Of a stretch of 35,997 nucleotides of DNA, positions 23,583 to 31,644 are shown one piece after another (positions within the stretch are counted from its first letter, which is position 1; each line of letters begins with the position of its first letter). The DNA comes from Clostridium neonatale. GTDB taxonomy: Bacteria; Bacillota; Clostridia; Clostridiales; Clostridiaceae. Position numbers and translations under genes: made by a program. The stretch lies in contig NZ_LN890328.1 of NCBI RefSeq assembly GCF_001458595.1, forward strand, positions 3,117,492-3,153,488. Reading direction: 5' to 3'. The notes beneath the pieces are model-generated. The model searched no databases. It was not told where the DNA came from and saw only the letters and a list, made by a program, of their open reading frames with translations.

Positions 23583-25868
23583 TTAATATTTGTTTATTGG
23601 ATACCATTCTCTAGGTATTAATGAGCTATATTTATCTGTAGCATATCTATCATCAATCAATAAAACTCTGCCTTTGTCATTTTCAGTTCTTATTACTCTT
23701 CCAGCTCCTTGCTGAATTTTGTTTATTCCCGGATAAATATATGCATAATCATATCCATCTTTTCCATAAAACTCTTTTATTATTTCATTTTCAACATCTA
23801 CTTTAGGGTAACCCACACCTATAATAATAGCTCCTATTAATTGTTCACCAGGTAAATCTATTCCTTCTGAAAACATACCTCCCATGACACATAATACTAT
23901 AAGATTCCTGTTTTCCTTAAACTTCTCCAAAAATTCTACCTTTTCATTTTCTGTCATGTTTGGACTTTGTACCTGCAACACAAAATTATTCATATTACAT
24001 TTATAACATTCCTCTGCAAGCTGCTTCATATATTCATATGATGGGCAAAAAACAATATAATTTCCGATTTCTTCATTTATAAAAGTATGTATCTTATTAA
24101 AAACTTTAGGCAATGTTTGTTTTCTATATTTATATCTAATATTTATAGTTGAAAGATACGTTTTTAAATTTTCTTTTTTAAATGGTGAAGGCAGTTTTAC
24201 TCTATAACTTTCATCATTTCCTCCAAGCATATTAACATAATAATTAATTGGTGATAATGTTGCCGAAAAAAAGATAACTGAAGAACATTTCTCTATACAT
24301 TTCTCTATATTTTTTGCAGGGTTAACACAAAATAAACTTATATTAATTTCTTTTCCATATTTTTTTATTAATGTAACATAGTTATCATCATATAATTGCA
24401 TAATATTAATGAAAGAATATATCTCAAAATATAGTTGTAGTATTTGTTCATACCCTTCAAACTTGTTTCCTCTTATTAATATATCTTCACTTTCCTTTAA
24501 ATATATCCTTAGTAGGTTAGAAAGCTCTTTAGGAGATTCTTTTTCGTAAAACCATTCTATATTTCTATGTTCACATTCATTTCTTAACCCTATAAAATAA
24601 CTATTTATTTTACCTAATATAGAGTTTAATTTGCTCAATTTCCCTTTAGTAATCTTTTTACAGTCCATTATTATCTGTTTTTCAATAGTTGCAGAATACA
24701 TATTCCTAGATCTATCTATTAAATTATGTGCTTCATCTACTAAAACTATATTTCCATCACTCTCTAATAATCTCCCAAGTGATACTTTAGGATCAAAGAT
24801 ATAATTATAATCACATATAATTGCATCGCAATACATACTAATATCTAATGATAGTTCAAATGGACATACCTCAAATTCTTTCGCATATTCTTGTATTATT
24901 TCAATTGATATTTTCCTCTCATTTCTCAAAATTTCATATATAGGTTTTTTAACCTTACCATAGTATCCTTTAGCATACTTGCATACTTCTGGATTACAGT
25001 CAAACTTTTCATTACAGCATGATTTTTCTTTAGCTGTAATAGTAATGCTTCTAAAATTCAATCCATTATCACGCAGCCTCTCAATAGCTTCATTTGCAAC
25101 TTCTCTATTTATAGTTCGTGATGTTAAATAGACTATTCTTTCACCTAAACCTTCTCCTAAAGCTTTAATAGCTGGAAAAATAGTAGATATTGTTTTTCCT
25201 ATTCCTGTTGGTGCTTGTGCAAATACTATCTCTTGTTCTTTTATTGTATTATACACTATGTTAATTAGTCTTCTTTGACCATTTCTATATTCTTCAAATG
25301 GAAATTTAGTACTTTTAGCCGTTAAATTTCTTTCTTTTTTTTGAAGATATATATAATAAATAAATTCCCCATATTCCTTAACCAAATTTTCTGTAAATTT
25401 TTTTAGTTCATTCATATCAAATTTTCTCTCGAAGCTTTTTACTTCATTACTTTCGAGTTGAAAATAAGATAATCTTATATAAACATGGTTAATATCAGTT
25501 TCACATCCATATATGAAGCCATAAACTTTAGCCTGAGCCCAGTGTAGCTCATTTAAATCATCAATATATGAGTACTTTTTATATGTAGATTTAATCTCTT
25601 CTATTATTATCTTATCATCTTCTTTAATAATTCCATCTGCTCTACCTTCTATTGTCACACAAAAATTCTTTGATTCAAAATCATGAGATAAATATACTTC
25701 TTTTTGAAAGTTTTCATAAATTTTTTCATTATCACTTTGCAATTTTTGATGTGCCTTTATCCCCTCTACTGCTCGCGCTGTTCCTGAAAATCGATTATCT
25801 ATATCTCCATCTTTCAAACAAAATTCCACTAAATTTCGCACTGATTCCTTTATGATAATTTTATCCAT
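23583..25868 (-). CDS. XPD/DinG-type iron-sulfur DNA helicase with N-terminal PD-(D/E)XK nuclease-like domain
   Basis: A 761-residue fusion. The first ~180 residues have a Cas4/RecB-like nuclease pattern: GRADGI supplies the metal Asp, IIEEIKSTY the E-x-K, and HWAQAKVYGFIYG the conserved Gln/Tyr helix. The helicase follows: Walker A AQAPTGIGKTIST (about 215), then Cys residues in KSCCNEKFDCNPEVCKYAKGYYG and FEVCPFEL that fit an XPD-type 4Fe-4S site, VDEAHN (motif II), VIFFSATLSP, and the motif VI QQGAGRVIRTENDKG. XPD/DinG helicases unwind 5' to 3' and resolve flaps, D-loops or R-loops; the nuclease may trim the product. GAGGTAAAT precedes the ATG. The exact physiological role is not known to me. 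Confidence 0.85.
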   Translation of the reverse strand: MDKIIIKESVRNLVEFCLKDGDIDNRFSGTARAVEGIKAHQKLQSDNEKIYENFQKEVYLSHDFESKNFCVTIEGRADGIIKEDDKIIIEEIKSTYKKYSYIDDLNELHWAQAKVYGFIYGCETDINHVYIRLSYFQLESNEVKSFERKFDMNELKKFTENLVKEYGEFIYYIYLQKKERNLTAKSTKFPFEEYRNGQRRLINIVYNTIKEQEIVFAQAPTGIGKTISTIFPAIKALGEGLGERIVYLTSRTINREVANEAIERLRDNGLNFRSITITAKEKSCCNEKFDCNPEVCKYAKGYYGKVKKPIYEILRNERKISIEIIQEYAKEFEVCPFELSLDISMYCDAIICDYNYIFDPKVSLGRLLESDGNIVLVDEAHNLIDRSRNMYSATIEKQIIMDCKKITKGKLSKLNSILGKINSYFIGLRNECEHRNIEWFYEKESPKELSNLLRIYLKESEDILIRGNKFEGYEQILQLYFEIYSFINIMQLYDDNYVTLIKKYGKEINISLFCVNPAKNIEKCIEKCSSVIFFSATLSPINYYVNMLGGNDESYRVKLPSPFKKENLKTYLSTINIRYKYRKQTLPKVFNKIHTFINEEIGNYIVFCPSYEYMKQLAEECYKCNMNNFVLQVQSPNMTENEKVEFLEKFKENRNLIVLCVMGGMFSEGIDLPGEQLIGAIIIGVGYPKVDVENEIIKEFYGKDGYDYAYIYPGINKIQQGAGRVIRTENDKGRVLLIDDRYATDKYSSLIPREWYPINKY

Positions 25869-25967
25869 GCATTTACCTCACTTAAGTGCTTAAAAACATA
25901 ACTATCTATATAAGTATTAATATTATCTCTTAAATATTTTAAAAAAATTATAATCATCAATATTAAC

Positions 25968-26019
25968 AAAAAACACTTGCTTAATCAGTATCAATATCTG
26001 TACTAATCAAGCAAGTGTT
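25968..26019 (-). terminator. Terminator after the DUF1836 gene
   Basis: AACACTTGCTT pairs with AAGCAAGTGTT (25972-25982 with 26009-26019); pairing continues inward with two mismatches. A T-run follows on the minus strand. It starts 12 bp beyond the stop codon. Confidence 0.8.
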
Positions 26020-26031
26020 ACATATATATTT

Positions 26032-26622
26032 TTAATCTTCATGATATTCGCTGACTATTTTTTGGACTAATTTTTTTATAACACTAGCTTCTGCTATTAA
26101 TGTTAAGACTAATAAGAATATTCTTATTCTTTCTTCATCTTTATCTTTTAAATTGAATTCCTTTACCATCGTTTCAAGCTTTTCTTCATTAGTTAGTGAA
26201 GAAATTAAATAATCATTCATACTATCTTTTTGGATTGAAACAAATACTTTATATGCTTCTTCCCAAGATAATATATCATCACTTCTATCATTTATTTCGT
26301 TAAATGCCAATCTAAAGACTTTCTTTATTTCTTCTGTTGTTAATATAGGTCTCATATAACTAAGTAAAACTAATTGTACCAGGTGCATCTTAGTGTATCC
26401 TCTTTTTTTGCCATCCTCTGGCTTAGTTATTACCTCACTCTTGGTGTAATTTTGAACTATATTGTTAGTAAACTTCTCATTTACAAACTTATCATTTAAA
26501 TAGTCTATAACTTGAGATAGAAACAAATCATATTTTGGTAGATCATCATATGAAATGGAGCTACTTTTGGACATTTCTTCTACTAATTCTTTTATATAGT
26601 CTGAATCAAATTTTTTATCCAT
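26032..26622 (-). CDS. DUF1836 domain protein, probable MerR-like DNA-binding regulator
   Basis: A 196-residue soluble protein. The central part (RGYTKMHLVQLVLLSYMRPILTTEEIKKVFRLAFNE, about 73-110) has the winged-helix pattern of the DUF1836 family, preceded by KYDLFLSQVIDYLNDKF and followed by a hydrophobic C-terminal helix (RIRIFLLVLTLIAEASVIKKLVQ). DUF1836 proteins are found in clostridia and bacilli and are thought to bind DNA; targets are unknown. The ribosome site is weak (GGTAACATAGT before ATG 26622). A palindrome overlaps the -35 of its promoter, which would suit autoregulation. Confidence 0.8.
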   Translation of the reverse strand: MDKKFDSDYIKELVEEMSKSSSISYDDLPKYDLFLSQVIDYLNDKFVNEKFTNNIVQNYTKSEVITKPEDGKKRGYTKMHLVQLVLLSYMRPILTTEEIKKVFRLAFNEINDRSDDILSWEEAYKVFVSIQKDSMNDYLISSLTNEEKLETMVKEFNLKDKDEERIRIFLLVLTLIAEASVIKKLVQKIVSEYHED

Positions 26623-26659
26623 ACTATGTTACCTATACCTTTCTCATTCTTTTATCTAT

Positions 26660-26691
26660 ATTATATAGTATTTATCAACTTGTTACAAGTT
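26660..26691 (-). promoter_or_regulatory. Promoter of the DUF1836 gene with overlapping palindrome
   Basis: -35 TTGTAA (26683-26688), a 17-bp spacer and consensus -10 TATAAT (26660-26665). A perfect inverted repeat AACTTG-TTA-CAAGTT (26677-26691) covers the -35, the position expected of a repressor operator. Confidence 0.6.
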
Positions 26692-27027
26692 TATTCTAAC
26701 ATCTTAATATTATTTATATTCTATATATTATCTATTCACAATAACAATTGCATGAATATGTATATCTGATAATAACGCACTATTCCTATTATACTCTAAT
26801 AATTGTAAATTAAAAATATATTTAACTAGAAAAATCGTATTTTATATACGATTAATATCATTATAACATTATTTTGTTTAATTATGTAAATTCTTTTAAT
26901 TCTTTAATTTAAATTTTTTATTTTGCTATAATATACTATAATATGCTATATATTTAATATAAAAGGTATTTTTAATAAAAAATTTTAAATTTCACATAAT
27001 TTCTTGCAACTAAATCACCAAACTATC

Positions 27028-27056
27028 TTGACTTTTCTAAAAAATGGTAGTATATT
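27028..27056 (+). promoter_or_regulatory. abrB promoter P1 (upstream)
   Basis: -35 TTGACT (27028-27033), a 17-bp spacer and -10 TATATT (27051-27056). The predicted start is near 27063, about 128 nt before the abrB ATG. Confidence 0.7.
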
Positions 27057-27118
27057 TTAAACATAGTGGTTATTAAAGTTGAAATTTGTAATTTTTTATA
27101 AAGAAATCGAAATATTTA

Positions 27119-27147
27119 TTGACTTTATATTACATACTTGGTAATAT
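27119..27147 (+). promoter_or_regulatory. abrB promoter P2 (downstream)
   Basis: -35 TTGACT (27119-27124), a 17-bp spacer ending in TGG (extended -10) and -10 TAATAT (27142-27147). The predicted start is near 27154, giving a leader of about 37 nt. Confidence 0.75.
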
Positions 27148-27159
27148 AACAGAGTAGAA

Positions 27160-27166
27160 TGTCGAA
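27160..27166 (+). promoter_or_regulatory. Spo0A box (0A box) in the abrB promoter region
   Basis: Exact match to the 0A-box consensus TGTCGAA, about +7 to +13 relative to the predicted P2 start. In Bacillus, phosphorylated Spo0A represses abrB by binding downstream of its promoters, so the position fits repression. Confidence 0.65.
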
Positions 27167-27190
27167 TTGTGTAATTAGGAGGAATTTTTT

Positions 27191-27436
27191 ATGAAATCAA
27201 CAGGTGTAGTTAGAAGAGTAGACGAATTAGGAAGAATAGTTATTCCTATAGAATTAAGAAGAACTTTAGATATTGCTGAGAAAGATGCATTAGAAATTTA
27301 TGTTGACGGAGAACAAATCATATTAAAGAAATATGAACCAGCATGTATCTTCTGTGGAGATGCAAGAGATGTTATAAACTATAAAGGCAAAAATATCTGT
27401 GTTAAATGCTTAGAAGAAATCAAACAAGGTAGATAA
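27191..27436 (+). CDS. abrB: AbrB family transition-state regulator
   Basis: An 81-residue DNA-binding protein. Residues 1-50 form the swapped-hairpin AbrB domain (MKSTGVVRRVDELGRIVIPIELRRTL, then KDALEIYVDGEQIILKKYEP), almost as in Bacillus AbrB. The C-terminal ~30 residues are different: CIFCGDARDVINYKGKNICVKCLEEI carries two CxxC pairs that could bind zinc. AbrB represses stationary-phase and sporulation genes during growth and is itself shut off by Spo0A. The ribosome site AGGAGG lies 7 nt before the ATG. It faces away from the DUF1836 gene and converges with rsmI; abrB beside the rsmI/methyltransferase genes matches the Bacillus yabB-yabC-abrB order. Confidence 0.95.
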   Translation: MKSTGVVRRVDELGRIVIPIELRRTLDIAEKDALEIYVDGEQIILKKYEPACIFCGDARDVINYKGKNICVKCLEEIKQGR

Positions 27437-27454
27437 TACATATAGTTTAATATA

Positions 27455-27484
27455 AAAAAAGCAGTAAGATTTTACTGCTTTTTT
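27455..27484. terminator. Bidirectional terminator between abrB and rsmI
   Basis: A 13-bp perfect stem, AAAAAAGCAGTAA with TTACTGCTTTTTT, and a 4-nt loop between two convergent genes. T-runs are present in both directions. Confidence 0.9.
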
Positions 27485-27507
27485 GATTTCTGTATTATAA
27501 TTATATT

Positions 27508-28353
27508 TTATAAATCAGTTGAGAATTTATATATCTCATTTTTAGGTAAATTTCTATCCTTAGCCACCATTTTAATTGCTTCTTTCTTACTGATTCCATT
27601 ATTTATATAGGATAATATATGTTCTTCTATACTTAAATCAATCCAAATAGATTTTTTCTCTTCTTCTATGTCTTCAATTCTTTTCCCTTCTATTACAAGA
27701 ACAAATTCCCCTCTTGGTTTATTAACTTGAAAATAATTTACTGATTCACTAATAGATCCTCTATAAATCTCCTCATATAATTTTGTTAATTCCCGGCAAA
27801 CGGCTATTTTTCTATCGCCTAAATTACTCAGCAAAAAGCTTAATGTATCTAATAATCTATGTGGAGCTTCATATAATATAATTGTTTCTTGACAGTTTAT
27901 TATATCTTGTATTATTGGTTTACGTTCTTTATTTTCTCTTGGTAGAAATCCTCTAAACAAGAATTTTGTCGTGTCCAATCCAGAATATACCAAGGCAGTA
28001 GTAAATGCTGTTGCTCCAGGTAATACTTCAAACTTAACCCCCTGCTCTATACAACATTTAACAATAACACTCCCCGGATCTGATATACCTGGCATACCAG
28101 CATCAGATACCAATGCAATTTTTTTGCCTTCATTAATCAAATTAATAATATCTTCACTTTTATTTTTCTCATTATATTTATGATAACTAATTAATGTCTT
28201 TTTTATTTCAAAATGATTTAATAATTTTAATGTTTGCCTTGTATCTTCTGCTGCAATCAAGTCTACATCATTTAATACTTCCAAAGCCCTCAATGTAATA
28301 TCTTTGAGATTTCCAATTGGAGTTGGAACTATATATAATATACCTTTATCCAT
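27508..28353 (-). CDS. rsmI: 16S rRNA (cytidine1402-2'-O)-methyltransferase
   Basis: SAM-dependent enzyme (281 residues) of the tetrapyrrole-methylase fold that methylates the ribose of C1402 in the decoding centre. It starts with the family pattern GILYIVPTPIGNLKDITLRALEVL, then DLIAAEDTRQTLKLLNHF, VSDAGMPGISDPG, LPGATAFTTALVYSGL, GFLPRENKER and YEAPHRLLDTL, and ends with the KKEAIKMVAKDRNLPKNEIYK helical tail. Its ATG is 2 nt after the stop of the upstream methyltransferase, with GGAGG inside that gene's end, so the pair is translationally coupled. Confidence 0.96.
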   Translation of the reverse strand: MDKGILYIVPTPIGNLKDITLRALEVLNDVDLIAAEDTRQTLKLLNHFEIKKTLISYHKYNEKNKSEDIINLINEGKKIALVSDAGMPGISDPGSVIVKCCIEQGVKFEVLPGATAFTTALVYSGLDTTKFLFRGFLPRENKERKPIIQDIINCQETIILYEAPHRLLDTLSFLLSNLGDRKIAVCRELTKLYEEIYRGSISESVNYFQVNKPRGEFVLVIEGKRIEDIEEEKKSIWIDLSIEEHILSYINNGISKKEAIKMVAKDRNLPKNEIYKFSTDL

Positions 28354-28355
28354 TC

Positions 28356-29108
28356 TTAAATCCTCCCATATATTTTATCTATCTCACTAGTATATTTCCC
28401 ATTTTCATCATATACATATAATGGTTCATCCCATTTTAAATACGCACCACCATCACGTTGGCCTTCTACTAAAACTATATTAGGTGCTTTGCCTACTTTC
28501 GGATGTACCATTTTAACTCTTTTAGGCTCAATTTTATATTTCCTCATAAGACCAAATATATCAGCTAACCTTTCTGGTCTATGAACAATAAAAAGCCTTC
28601 CATTGTCTTTTAGTAAAGTTCTCGATGCAACTATAACATCCTCTAGATTACATAATATTTCATGCCTTGCAATAGCAAGCTTATCTAATGGATTCAAAAT
28701 TCCTGAATTGTTTAGCTTATAAGGAGGATTTACTGTAACTACATCAAATCTTTCCAAACTTTTTAGATACTTTATATCTTTTAAATCATGATTTATGAAA
28801 TGTAACTTTTCCTCCAAGTTATTCATATGAACACTTCTTTCAGCCATTTCAACCATATCTTCTTGTATTTCTAAACCGAAAACTTCTTTGGGTGAATACT
28901 TCCCATATATAAGAAATGGAACTATTCCTGTCCCTGTACATAAATCTATAACTCTAAAACTTCGTTTAACATTTGCAAAATGTGATAATAATACTGCATC
29001 TATTCCAAATTTAAATCCTTCTCTTTTTTGGATTAAATTTAAACCATTCAACTGTAAATCATCAATTAGTTCATCTTCTCTTATATAGCTAGATTGGTTA
29101 TTATCCAT
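28356..29108 (-). CDS. TrmN6/YabB-like tRNA adenine methyltransferase
   Basis: A 250-residue class I SAM methyltransferase. The SAM motif is VIDLCTGTGIVPFLI and the amino-methyltransferase motif NPPY is in VVTVNPPYKLNNSG. Homologues (E. coli TrmN6, Bacillus YabB) methylate N6 of adenine, in the E. coli case A37 of tRNA-Val. The start EDELIDDLQLNGLNLIQKREGFKFGIDAVLLSHF is typical. AAGGAAG precedes ATG 29108. It is upstream of and coupled to rsmI, giving a small RNA-modification unit next to abrB as in Bacillus. The substrate tRNA in this organism is inferred. Confidence 0.88.
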   Translation of the reverse strand: MDNNQSSYIREDELIDDLQLNGLNLIQKREGFKFGIDAVLLSHFANVKRSFRVIDLCTGTGIVPFLIYGKYSPKEVFGLEIQEDMVEMAERSVHMNNLEEKLHFINHDLKDIKYLKSLERFDVVTVNPPYKLNNSGILNPLDKLAIARHEILCNLEDVIVASRTLLKDNGRLFIVHRPERLADIFGLMRKYKIEPKRVKMVHPKVGKAPNIVLVEGQRDGGAYLKWDEPLYVYDENGKYTSEIDKIYGRI

Positions 29109-29215
29109 GATTTATCTTCCTTTTCCTAATATACTTATTGTCAAAATATCTTTTAACCACATTATAGTATTACATTATAAAATATAAAAGTAAATAATTT
29201 TATATTTTATAATTA

Positions 29216-29252
29216 AAATCCCTCAAATATATGTAATATATTTGAGGGATTT
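29216..29252 (-). terminator. Strong terminator after the NlpC/P60 gene
   Basis: A 17-bp perfect stem (AAATCCCTCAAATATAT and its reverse complement) with a GTA loop, 33 bp beyond the stop codon. The stem base gives a short T-run on the minus strand. Confidence 0.85.
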
Positions 29253-29285
29253 ATAATAATCTATAATTATGTTCTAAATAAACTA

Positions 29286-30542
29286 TTAAAGTACTCTTCT
29301 TCCAGCATAGAATTTATATACTGGAGAAACTTTAACAACATCTCCTGTTTGTGGAGCATGTATCATATTTCCATTTCCAACATATATTCCAACATGTCCT
29401 GCATGCGTAAATATTAGGTCTCCCGGTTGAAGCTGGCTCTGGCTAACTGGTGTACCAACATTTATTTGTGAATATGTTGTTCTACTTATGTCTACACCTG
29501 CTGCATGTTTGTATACATATTGAGTAAATCCTGAGCAGTCAAATGTATTAGCTCCTGTAGCACCATATACATATGGCTTTCCTAGATGACTATATGCTTC
29601 ATTTAAAATTGCTTGAGCATTTCCTGCTGAAGGTACACTAACTGAAGTTGTATTTCCTCTACTTGGAGTTTTAGCAGCTGAAGCTGCTCTTGCAGCTGCT
29701 GCTTCTGCAGCCTTTTTATCTGAAACCATTTTTTTAGCTTTTTCTATTTTATCATTTATTTCTGAAACAACAGTTGGACTCTTAATTTGATTATCTCTAA
29801 TATTTCTTAATTGAGATATAGCACCTTCAAGTGCTGACACACTACTGCTTGAATCATCAATAGTAGCAAATTGTCCTGAAACTACTTCTCTCTCTATCTT
29901 AGATAGATATTCTGCATCAAATTTAGATTTTTCTGTCTTAGCTTGTGAAACTAATGATTCTTGTTCTTTTTTCTTCCCATCCAGCTCATCTAATGATGCT
30001 TGAACTTCTTGAGTGAGTTTATCAATTTCAGTTTTCTTTTCTTCTAAAGATTTCATTTTTTCACTCAATTCATCTTTTTTATCTATTATTTCTTCAATAG
30101 ATTCCTTATCTTTATTAATAATTTTTCCTACTGCTCCAATTCTTGAGAAGAAATCACTTGTTGACTCCGCCTCAAACATAAAACTTAAATAACTAAACTC
30201 TAAATTACCTGATGTATATAAAGCCTTAACTCTTTGTCCTAATGCCTTATCCAAAGTATCTATTTCTTTTTCTGTTTGTTCAATATCCTTTGTTGTATTA
30301 TCAATTGAATTGTTGATATTTGTTATTTCCTTTTTATTCTTATCAACAGTTAATTGTAACGGCTCTATTTTGGCATCTAAGTCGTAGATTTTATCTTCTA
30401 TTTGTGAAATTTTATTTTCAATTTCCGCATATTTTTGTCTGGTATCACTTAGTTCTTGGTCACTAGGTGTTGCAATCGCAGGTATTGATCCACCCACAAC
30501 GATTACTGTTGCTAAAAGAATAGCAAGCACTCTCTTTCTCAT
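29286..30542 (-). CDS. Secreted coiled-coil NlpC/P60 peptidoglycan hydrolase (CwlO/PcsB-like)
   Basis: A 418-residue exported cell-wall hydrolase. A signal peptide (MRKRVLAILLATVIVVGGSIPAIA, cut near residue 24-26) is followed by a long coiled coil (about 30-225, heptads rich in Ile/Leu/Lys/Glu), an Ala-rich linker (KKAAEAAAARAASAAK) and a C-terminal NlpC/P60 domain (about 305-418). Catalytic Cys is in FDCSGFTQYV and His in THAGHVGIYVG, with a further His in MIHAPQTGDVV. This layout matches Bacillus CwlO and streptococcal PcsB, DL-endopeptidases activated by FtsEX. ATG at 30542 is preceded by AGGGGG; a start 14 codons earlier would spoil the signal peptide. It has its own promoter and terminator. 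Confidence 0.93.
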   Translation of the reverse strand: MRKRVLAILLATVIVVGGSIPAIATPSDQELSDTRQKYAEIENKISQIEDKIYDLDAKIEPLQLTVDKNKKEITNINNSIDNTTKDIEQTEKEIDTLDKALGQRVKALYTSGNLEFSYLSFMFEAESTSDFFSRIGAVGKIINKDKESIEEIIDKKDELSEKMKSLEEKKTEIDKLTQEVQASLDELDGKKKEQESLVSQAKTEKSKFDAEYLSKIEREVVSGQFATIDDSSSSVSALEGAISQLRNIRDNQIKSPTVVSEINDKIEKAKKMVSDKKAAEAAAARAASAAKTPSRGNTTSVSVPSAGNAQAILNEAYSHLGKPYVYGATGANTFDCSGFTQYVYKHAAGVDISRTTYSQINVGTPVSQSQLQPGDLIFTHAGHVGIYVGNGNMIHAPQTGDVVKVSPVYKFYAGRRVL

Positions 30543-30598
30543 GAATAATCGGTCCCCCTGAACCTTCCCTCCTTTTATTTGCATGCGTTAGTAATATA

Positions 30599-30627
30599 AT
30601 TATATCACCTAAATCCAATATGGACAA
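30599..30627 (-). promoter_or_regulatory. Promoter of the NlpC/P60 hydrolase gene
   Basis: -35 TTGTCC (30622-30627), a 17-bp spacer and consensus -10 TATAAT (30599-30604). The predicted leader is about 50 nt. I found no clear pair of WalR half-sites (TGTWAH) nearby. Confidence 0.65.
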
Positions 30628-30798
30628 TGGTGGTATATGGTTATATATCTAATATTTTTATAATTATATGTAAAATATCTGATTAATAGAGAAATTTATC
30701 TAATAAATTCTCACATATACTTAGATTCTACCTCTTTCCTAAAATTCCTCTAAATATATTTATTAATATATTTATTTTAGAAATTTACTATACTTGTC

Positions 30799-30828
30799 TT
30801 GACATTTAAAATATTAATATTATATAAT
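30799..30828 (+). promoter_or_regulatory. Promoter of tRNA-Pro
   Basis: Consensus -35 TTGACA (30799-30804), an 18-bp spacer and consensus -10 TATAAT (30823-30828). Transcription would start about 6 nt before the mature tRNA. Confidence 0.85.
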
Positions 30829-30840
30829 TGTTTATAGTTC

Positions 30841-30916
30841 CGGGGTGTGGCGCAGATGGGAGCGCGCGTGGTTTGGGACCATGAGGTCGCAGGTTCGATC
30901 CCTGTCACCCCGACCA
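30841..30916 (+). tRNA. tRNA-Pro(TGG)
   Basis: A 76-nt cloverleaf with encoded CCA. Acceptor CGGGGTG pairs with CACCCCG; D arm GCGC/GCGC; anticodon arm CGTGG-TTTGGGA-CCATG with anticodon TGG; T arm GCAGG-TTCGATC-CCTGT. It has its own promoter and is followed by an intrinsic terminator. Confidence 0.97.
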
Positions 30917-30924
30917 CATTTTAT

Positions 30925-30957
30925 AAAAAACTTAAGGATTATTCCTTAAGTTTTTTT
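30925..30957 (+). terminator. Terminator after tRNA-Pro
   Basis: AAAAAACTTAAGGA pairs with TCCTTAAGTTTTTT around a TTAT loop, followed by T residues. It ends only about 25 bp before the start codon of the HAD gene. Confidence 0.88.
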
Positions 30958-30982
30958 ATTATATATAGAAATGAGGAATATA

Positions 30983-31636
30983 ATGTTTAAAGATATTAAA
31001 GCCGTTATTTTTGATTTAGACGGAACTCTAGTTGATTCAATGTGGGTATGGTCTAGGATAGATGATGAGTACTTAAAATCACATGGTTATACAACTCCTG
31101 AAAATCTAAATGCTGAAATAAATCATTTAAGTTTTACTCAAACTGCTCATTATTTTAAAGAACGATTTGAAATAAGTGATTCTATAGAAACTATACTAGA
31201 AACATGGAACACCATGGCTCTAAATCACTATAAAAAAAATGTGAAGCTAAAACCTGGAGTAAAAGAATTCCTAGACAAATTGAAATCTAATAATATATCA
31301 ATTTCATTAGCAACTAGCAATTCTCAAAAATTATTACAAGCTTGTTTAAAGAGTAACGGAATCTATGAATATTTTGATGCCATAACAACAACAGATGAAG
31401 TCACTCGTGGAAAAAACTTCCCAGATGTTTACTTGTTAGCTGCTAAAAAAATGAATGTGTCAGCTAATAATTGTGCAGTATTTGAAGATATTCTTCCTGC
31501 AATAAAAGGCGCTAAATCTGCTAATATGAAAGTTTTCGCTGTAAAAGATGATGCTTGTGTCAATACTAAAGAAGATTTACTTGAGCATGCTGATATGTAT
31601 ATCGATTCATTTACTGAAATATTAGATTTATTTTAA
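30983..31636 (+). CDS. HAD superfamily phosphatase, beta-phosphoglucomutase-like
   Basis: A 217-residue soluble hydrolase. Motif I is IFDLDGTLVDS with nucleophile Asp11 and Asp13; motif II is SLATSN; the Lys of motif III is in VTRGKNFPDVYL; motif IV is FEDILPAIKGAKSANM. A small helical cap lies between residues 15 and 80, as in the PGMB/DOG phosphatase group. The natural substrate cannot be told from sequence. ATG 30983 is chosen for GAGG 6 nt upstream rather than the ATG four codons earlier. Only 25 bp separate it from the tRNA-Pro terminator, so its transcription may depend on read-through. Confidence 0.88.
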   Translation: MFKDIKAVIFDLDGTLVDSMWVWSRIDDEYLKSHGYTTPENLNAEINHLSFTQTAHYFKERFEISDSIETILETWNTMALNHYKKNVKLKPGVKEFLDKLKSNNISISLATSNSQKLLQACLKSNGIYEYFDAITTTDEVTRGKNFPDVYLLAAKKMNVSANNCAVFEDILPAIKGAKSANMKVFAVKDDACVNTKEDLLEHADMYIDSFTEILDLF

Positions 31637-31644
31637 ATACAAAT

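Larger units (their letters stand above)
26623..27190. other. 568-bp divergent intergenic region between the DUF1836 gene and abrB
   Basis: No credible protein gene. The left end holds the DUF1836 promoter and a palindrome (26660-26691). The middle is AT-rich with a small perfect hairpin (AATCGTAT / ATACGATT, 26833-26853) and a possible extended -10 in the abrB direction (TGC-TATAAT, 26927-26932) without a good -35. The right end holds two tandem abrB promoters and a Spo0A box. Confidence 0.75.

Noticed and set aside
25879..25888. CACTTAAGTG palindrome before the helicase-nuclease gene
   Set aside because: It is only ten bases and adjoins the ribosome site; no matching promoter was found, and chance occurrence is likely.
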